Assembly (NCBI GenBank): GCA_017479285.1
Contig: JAFVCL010000083.1
Coordinates: 1-64,000 of the forward strand
Direction: 5' to 3'
Length of the DNA: 64,000 nucleotides
From: Lachnospiraceae bacterium
Lineage (GTDB): Bacteria > Bacillota > Clostridia > Lachnospirales > Lachnospiraceae
In this document: positions 59,685 to 64,000 of the stretch, piece by piece
How positions within the stretch are numbered: position 1 is the stretch's first letter
How the letters are laid out: each line of letters starts with the position of its first letter
Notes under the pieces: model-generated
Told to the model about the DNA's origin: nothing
The model's input: the letters and a program-made list of their open reading frames with translations, nothing else
Databases searched by the model: none
Position numbers and translations under genes: made by a program

Positions 59685-61619
59685 ATGAGAGAGAAAAGAT
59701 CATTACAGCGGATCATAGCGGTTTTTCTTGGAAGAGTGACCCTTATAGTTATGATCCTGATCATGTTAATTAATGTGGTCATACAGATAATCGATGCGAC
59801 TGAGCGTACGAGAAACGATGCTGAAGATATTTTTAAGCAGATGGAGAGGATCCTTGACAGAAATAATGAGGATCTGAAAAGGACGATGGATGCCTATTCG
59901 GAATCCTGTATTCAGAATGCCCAGGCCATAGCGTATATAATAGACCAGGATCACACGATCCTCGGAGATATGGAGAAGCTGAAAAAGATCGCTTCCTTCA
60001 TGGAGGTGGATGAGATTCATATTTTTGACAGCGAAGGAGTTATTTTTTTCGGAACCCACCCGGAGTATTACGGGTACAACTTCGATTCCGGTGAACAGAT
60101 GAATTTCTTCAAGCCCATGCTCACGGATAAATCCCTGAAGCTTGTCCAGGAGATAACGCCCAATACGGCGGAGGGCAAGCTTGTCCAGTATTCTGCCCTC
60201 TGGAATGAAGGCGGGGACATAATAGTACAGGTGGGAATGTACCCTGTCAGCATTATGAGGCTTATGGAGAAGAACGAGCCCCCCTACATATTCTCGATCC
60301 TGCTGACCGACAATGATGTTTCCCTCTATGCCGTCGACCCGGAAAGCAATGATGTTCTGGCATCCACGGATTCGCAGAAGATAGAAAGCGCCGAGGATAT
60401 CGGATTACATCTGCCCGAAGGCATTCTCAGGGAAAACAGGACCTTTTACGAATACGGGAACATCTCCGGAAAACACAGCTTTGTGGCTTACAGGCTTATA
60501 AACGGTAATGTTATCGCTTTTGTTATCCCCATTTGGGAAATGCTCAACTATATAGTGCTGCCCCTTATCCTCTTGTTTGTCGGGCTGCTGTTGGTTTCAT
60601 TCGTGCTTATATTGTCGGTGACAAGGCACATAAGGAAATATGTGTTTGACGCAACAAATGGTATAAACAGTGAGCTCAGGAAGATAACCGACGGTGATCT
60701 TGACACAACTGTATCGGTTGAGAGCAGTATCGAGTTTTCCGAGCTCAGCAGCCATATCAACGCCATGGTAAACAGCCTGCTTGCCAACACGGAAAAGCTC
60801 TCGTACATCTTCAAAAAGAGCGGTATTCCCATGGGGGCTTATGAGCACCAGAGCACTTCATCAAATGTCAGATATACGGAATTTGTCGCGGAAGTACTGC
60901 ATCTCGATAAAAGCGGGATGTGCTCGAAGCATCTGTTTATGGAAAAGCTCGGACAGATTTACAGGAAGCCGGAGGGTGAGAACGAAGGAGTTTACGAGGT
61001 AGAGAGTACAGGGGAGGATGGTGAGAAAAAAACCTCCTTCATATACTGTGATGAGGCAAGCCGCGACGGGGAAATCGTGGGTGTCATTTCGGATGTAACC
61101 ACACAGATAACGGAGAAGCGAAGGATAGAAAGAGAGCGAGATATGGACGCTCTTACAGGACTTCTCAACAGGCGCGGTTTTGAGAGCAGAATCGAGGCTC
61201 TTAAGAATAATGAGGCGAAGACCGGCTATTGCGCGTTCTTTATGCTTGACGCAGACGGGCTTAAGGAAACCAATGACCGATACGGACATGGTATCGGAGA
61301 TATGTATCTTAAGAGGGTAGCCGAGATCATAAGCGGCATCGGATCAAAAAACAAGCTGGTATCAAGGATGGGCGGAGACGAGTTCGTACTGTTTTTGTAC
61401 GGATATGACAGCAGCGAGGAGTTAAAGCCCGATATTGACGAGGTTTTCGCAAATCAGGATACCACCGGCGTGATGCTTGCAGACGACCTTGAGCTTACCG
61501 TAAGCTTTTCTGCCGGCTACAGCGAATCCAAGGGATGCTATGACATCGAGGGTATGACCGAGCGCGCCGATGAATTCATGTATGAAAACAAGAGAAGCAG
61601 AAAAGGCGGTAGAGACTGA
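59685..61619 (+). CDS. Membrane diguanylate cyclase with Cache-like sensor
   Basis: The 644-residue protein has membrane segments at about 14-38 and 285-310, an extracytoplasmic Cache-like sensor between, a HAMP-like region (about 310-365), a PAS-like segment (about 370-470) and a GGDEF domain (about 480-640) with intact MGGDEFVLFLYG near 562-573. It is predicted to make c-di-GMP in response to an external signal, opposing the EAL protein of the same operon. Confidence 0.92.
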   Translation: MREKRSLQRIIAVFLGRVTLIVMILIMLINVVIQIIDATERTRNDAEDIFKQMERILDRNNEDLKRTMDAYSESCIQNAQAIAYIIDQDHTILGDMEKLKKIASFMEVDEIHIFDSEGVIFFGTHPEYYGYNFDSGEQMNFFKPMLTDKSLKLVQEITPNTAEGKLVQYSALWNEGGDIIVQVGMYPVSIMRLMEKNEPPYIFSILLTDNDVSLYAVDPESNDVLASTDSQKIESAEDIGLHLPEGILRENRTFYEYGNISGKHSFVAYRLINGNVIAFVIPIWEMLNYIVLPLILLFVGLLLVSFVLILSVTRHIRKYVFDATNGINSELRKITDGDLDTTVSVESSIEFSELSSHINAMVNSLLANTEKLSYIFKKSGIPMGAYEHQSTSSNVRYTEFVAEVLHLDKSGMCSKHLFMEKLGQIYRKPEGENEGVYEVESTGEDGEKKTSFIYCDEASRDGEIVGVISDVTTQITEKRRIERERDMDALTGLLNRRGFESRIEALKNNEAKTGYCAFFMLDADGLKETNDRYGHGIGDMYLKRVAEIISGIGSKNKLVSRMGGDEFVLFLYGYDSSEELKPDIDEVFANQDTTGVMLADDLELTVSFSAGYSESKGCYDIEGMTERADEFMYENKRSRKGGRD

Positions 61620-61669
61620 AAATCCGGCAAAAGAGACGGGCTTTTTGATATTTAAGGAATCTGCTTATT

Positions 61670-62455
61670 ATGGACAATAAATCGAACAGAGTGTGGCTTA
61701 CGGTGCGCGGTCTGCTTCCCACAGTCCTTTGGGTGGGAGCGGGACTGTGTCTTATAGCGTACAGCCGTGTCGCGTACCGTGCAGGAAGCGGTACGCGCTT
61801 TTATCTTGTATGGCTCTGTCTCGGGATTGCCTGCTTTTTGATGGAAGTCCTGAGACGGTTAAAGGTATGGACAAGACTTCCGAGGGCGCTTAAAATTGTT
61901 TTTTTATCGCTTCTGGGGCTCGGTCTTGGACTTTTCTTTTCAGTCGAGGGCTTTATCATAAGCGGCTTTAATGCAAAGGGAGAGCCGGGGCTTGACTATG
62001 TAATCGTCCTCGGGGCGCAGGTAAGAACGAACGGACCGAGCGTTGTTTTAAGATACAGGCTTGACAAGGCATACGAATATCTGTTGGAAAACCCCGGTAC
62101 GGTCGCGATATGCACCGGCGGACAGGGGGCAAACGAGCCTGTGGCAGAGGGAATCGCAATGAAGGAATATCTTGTCTCAAAAGGAATCCCTCCGGAGCGG
62201 ATAATAGCCGAGGACCGGGCGGGCAACACGATACAGAATATCCGGTTCAGCTATGAGTTTCTTGACCCTTTGGCCGACAGTATCGGAATCATAACCAACA
62301 ATTTCCATGTTTTCAGGGGAGTGTCTATCGCAAAAAAACAGGGCGGAAGCCATGTTGTCGGGATAGCGGCGGATTCACACCCGGTATATCTTCCCACGAA
62401 TATGCTGAGGGAATGTATAGGTGTTATAAAGGATAAGCTGCTCGGGAATATGTAG
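61670..62455 (+). CDS. YdcF/ElyC-like DUF218 membrane protein
   Basis: The 261-residue protein has three N-terminal hydrophobic segments and a DUF218 domain: DYVIVLGAQVRTNGPSVVL, ICTGGQGANEPVAEGIAM, EDRAGNTIQNIRFS and NNFHVFRGV. Relatives (SanA, ElyC, YdcF) are linked to cell envelope integrity. No operon partner. Confidence 0.92.
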   Translation: MDNKSNRVWLTVRGLLPTVLWVGAGLCLIAYSRVAYRAGSGTRFYLVWLCLGIACFLMEVLRRLKVWTRLPRALKIVFLSLLGLGLGLFFSVEGFIISGFNAKGEPGLDYVIVLGAQVRTNGPSVVLRYRLDKAYEYLLENPGTVAICTGGQGANEPVAEGIAMKEYLVSKGIPPERIIAEDRAGNTIQNIRFSYEFLDPLADSIGIITNNFHVFRGVSIAKKQGGSHVVGIAADSHPVYLPTNMLRECIGVIKDKLLGNM

Positions 62456-62510
62456 GCGTACGGGGCAGGTATTGCTGGAAATCCGCAGGAGCCCCGGCGC
62501 AGTTTACGGC

Positions 62511-62539
62511 TTGACATTTACCCGTAAAAATGCAATAAT
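62511..62539 (+). promoter_or_regulatory. Promoter of tRNA-Pro
   Basis: TTGACA (62511-62516) and AATAAT (62534-62539) with 17-bp spacing, 13 bp before the tRNA. Confidence 0.75.
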
Positions 62540-62552
62540 AGCGATTGCCGTT

Positions 62553-62624
62553 CGGGGTGTAGGTCATCGGTAGACTGCCACATTTGGGATGTGGAGGCGA
62601 TGGGTTCGACTCCCGTCACCCCGA
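62553..62624 (+). tRNA. tRNA-Pro (anticodon TGG)
   Basis: Acceptor CGGGGTG/CACCCCG, anticodon stem CCACA/TGTGG with loop TTTGGGA (anticodon TGG at 62585-62587), T-loop TTCGACT, discriminator A. CCA is not encoded. A truncated integrase lies just downstream, marking an insertion hotspot. Confidence 0.95.
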
Positions 62625-62632
62625 CTTGAAAG

Positions 62633-62687
62633 AAAACCTTGAAAACACGCTGAAACCATTTAGGATAGGCGATTTTCAAGGTTTTTT
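62633..62687. terminator. Long-stem terminator after tRNA-Pro
   Basis: AAAACCTTGAAAA (62633-62645) and TTTTCAAGGTTTT (62673-62685) form a perfect 13-bp stem with a 27-nt loop; T runs on both strands make it a probable bidirectional terminator. Confidence 0.7.
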
Positions 62688-62700
62688 CTTTGTTAAAAAA

Positions 62701-62949
62701 TTAGCCAAAATAATGAAACATCTCGCTCTTTCTTAGTCCCACTGCAGCAAGCATTATAGGAATTTCATATTTTGAACATTTGATCTCTTCAAAGATAGCA
62801 TGAACTTCTTCTTTGGTCGGGATATACGGAGAAAGCTTTTCTTTCTGGGGAAGCTTTGGAGAAGGGATCTGCACTCCGTAATATTTCAAGACACCCATTA
62901 TAAAGCCGGAGTAGTTGTAAACGGATTTAGGAGTCCGATCATACAACAC
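62701..62949 (-). pseudogene. Truncated tyrosine recombinase (integrase)
   Basis: 82 residues remain, from the end of the core-binding domain (YNYSGFIMGVLKYYGVQIP) to the start of the catalytic domain (PTKEEVHAIFEEI, then MLAAVGLRKSEMF, where the first catalytic Arg sits). The rest of the catalytic domain with the R-H-R-Y residues is missing, and no N-terminus is joined upstream. It lies 76 bp from tRNA-Pro, its probable former target. Confidence 0.75.
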
Positions 62950-62986
62950 CTTGATAACTTATCATAAAGGGTACTTACAGGTTTCC

Positions 62987-63150
62987 TTAACAGAAACCAA
63001 TTGGTGGGGAATCGGAGTTTACCAAGAGTTTACTATATTTTACAAGATCATTCTGTTCTTCATCGTTAAGCCGGCGGGTTATATTGCAAAAGCAGAGGTA
63101 ATAGTCTAAAATAGGTTCTACCGCGATACCTTCCGGAGAAGGGAGGTGAA
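62987..63150 (-). pseudogene. Decayed copy of repressor C-terminus
   Basis: A minus-strand frame without a start codon contains RRLNDEEQNDLVKYSKLLV, matching HRLNNEGQNDLVKYSKLLV in the fragment at 63397-63630. The DNA match is strong over about 63014-63080. It is a second truncated copy of the same regulator, 420 bp away. Confidence 0.65.
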
Positions 63151-63153
63151 AGT

Positions 63154-63240
63154 GTGGAACAGTTAATATCTTTTGCTATCTCTGTACTTGCAAGTGTGGT
63201 AGCTTACTACATCTGTAAGTGGCTCGACAGGGACGAATAA
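63154..63240 (+). CDS. 28-residue membrane peptide, type I toxin-like
   Basis: GTG start after a strong GGGAGGTGA. The peptide has a single hydrophobic span (LISFAISVLASVVAYYIC) and a charged end KWLDRDE, as in small holin-like or type I toxin peptides of Firmicutes. Two hairpins follow (GTCTC/GAGAC and a terminator at 63267-63297). An antisense RNA would be expected for a type I system but cannot be seen directly. Toxicity is inferred from resemblance only. Confidence 0.6.
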   Translation: MEQLISFAISVLASVVAYYICKWLDRDE

Positions 63241-63266
63241 GCGGTAGAGTCAGTCTCAAAGAGACC

Positions 63267-63297
63267 AAAAAACCCGGGGCGGTAACCCTGGGTTTTT
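63267..63297 (+). terminator. Terminator of the membrane peptide gene
   Basis: AACCCGGG pairs with CCCTGGGTT (one G-T pair) around GCGGTAA, followed by six T residues. Confidence 0.8.
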
Positions 63298-63309
63298 TGA
63301 ATGTGTAAC

Positions 63310-63375
63310 ATGGAACAGTTACAACAATATCTTTTGCAAGTTCATATTACCCCAAGGAATATTAAAAGTCAATAA
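63310..63375 (+). pseudogene. Decayed copy of the membrane peptide gene
   Basis: The start GGAACAGTTA...ATATCTTTTGC repeats that of the gene at 63154 with a 5-bp insertion, after which the frame no longer codes for a hydrophobic span. It shows that a tandem duplication included both this gene and the repressor fragment. Confidence 0.55.
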
Positions 63376-63396
63376 ACATCGGCGAAAAAACTCATT

Positions 63397-63630
63397 TTAC
63401 GAGCTTAAAGCAACATCTTTTTCATAATCTCCGGAGGTTACCAAGAGTTTGCTATATTTTACAAGATCATTCTGTCCTTCATTGTTGAGCCGGTGGAAGT
63501 TATCGAGTAGCTCTTGTTCCAGAGGGGAGGCAGGAGCTTGGGACATGGTAGCAGGCTTAAGAGAATGATCCTCGATGAGATCGGATTTATTTATTCTAAA
63601 ATAATCAGCAAGCCGTTGCAGTTTACCCAT
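63397..63630 (-). pseudogene. Truncated XRE/cI-like repressor (C-terminal part)
   Basis: 77 residues remain: the last helix of a helix-turn-helix domain (GKLQRLADYFRINKSDLIED) and a short C-terminal part (EQELLDNFHRLNNEGQNDLV). The preceding codons continue the helix-turn-helix pattern for a few residues and then break. The ATG at its start is therefore internal to the original gene. Such regulators keep prophages or elements silent. Confidence 0.65.
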
Positions 63631-63639
63631 TCGAGGTAA

Positions 63640-64000
63640 CGCTATACCAGGGATATCTACAGAAAAGCAGGAAGGAAAGCTCCGAAGGGCAGCAGCCTTT
63701 CGGCAGAAGCAAACAAGACCTTCTCCGGAGCACAGGAGGAGTTTATAAACGATGCCGTTTCATACATCTTCTCTACAGAAGAGGGTATGAATACTTTTAT
63801 AAATTATGTGATGGACGAGGGGGAGACTACCCAGGAGCAGAAGGTATCCACACTTCAGACCATAAAAGACTGGATAGATCACCTTATCCAGTCCATAAAG
63901 AATTTCATATCCGGAAACAAGAACAAGCAGTTAGGATATGAGTATGCAGAATCCCTCGGGCTCACTTCACAGGAGCTGGAGTCTATTAGCCGTATGCTTA
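63640..64000 (+). pseudogene. Internal fragment of a larger element protein (runs off the end)
   Basis: An open frame without start codon runs from 63640 to the end of the window. About 120 residues are visible, helical and polar (FSGAQEEFINDAVSYIFSTE; QEQKVSTLQTIKDWIDHLIQ). It resembles the style of large polyvalent proteins of conjugative elements, but I cannot name the family. Its 5' end abuts the broken end of the repressor on the other strand, which marks a recombination junction near 63635. Confidence 0.5.

Overview
The window looks like the chromosome of an anaerobic, motile Firmicute, most probably a member of the Lachnospiraceae (Butyrivibrio-like). This is judged from gene content (class B sortase with an MBG-domain surface protein, FliB-type flagellin methylase, fused FolB-FolK, DUF5050 and DUF815 proteins, many c-di-GMP and chemotaxis proteins) and from AGGAGG-type ribosome binding sites; no 16S gene is present, so the family is an inference. 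The DNA is a core segment of about 46 kb between two accessory regions, both tied to tRNA-Pro.

Positions 1 to about 16.8 kb are the right part of an integrative conjugative or mobilizable element. From left to right it holds: small unknown cargo genes; an AbiEi-type antitoxin whose toxin partner is reduced to a stub; a block of stable RNA hairpins; a short transcript with 32-nt tandem repeats, its own sigma-A promoter and a terminator; a transfer module (VirD4/TraG coupling protein, DUF5688 protein, ArdC-like antirestriction protein, a candidate oriT and a Mob/Pre relaxase); a divergent XRE regulator; an unusual island (10.4-12.6 kb) in which several small genes share a repeated leader and hairpins and one gene encodes a solitary Cas5e (CasD)-like protein with no other cas gene or array; then a primase-helicase fusion and two RuvC-like nucleases. 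It ends at a 24-nt fragment matching the 3' end of a tRNA-Pro, the likely attachment site.

Positions 16.9-62.6 kb are core chromosome: a methyl-accepting chemotaxis protein and MarR regulator, an M18 aminopeptidase, a 2184-residue surface protein overlapping its sortase, a folate cluster (folC, folE, folP and, further on, folB-folK), a Gx-transporter/NusG_II pair and an ApbE flavinyltransferase, FliB, PheA, polyphosphate kinase, Maf, an ABC-F protein, an RR-Hpt/CheX/CheY cluster, tRNA-Arg(ACG) preceded by a cluster of palindromes with shared loops, an alpha-galactosidase, a THUMP methyltransferase, RdgB, a phosphodiesterase, an EAL/Hpt/GGDEF signalling operon and a YdcF protein.

Positions 62.55-64.0 kb start with an intact tRNA-Pro(TGG) followed by debris of a second mobile element: a truncated tyrosine integrase, two truncated copies of a repressor C-terminus, a 28-residue membrane peptide resembling type I toxins plus its decayed copy, and a fragment of a larger protein running off the end.

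The strongest candidate for something new is the 10.4-12.6 kb island: a solo Cas5e homologue, a decayed second copy of it, a hairpin upstream closely resembling a type I-E CRISPR repeat, and covarying hairpins next to repeated leaders. A Cascade-interfering (anti-CRISPR) or repurposed RNA-binding role is a testable inference, not something shown by the sequence.
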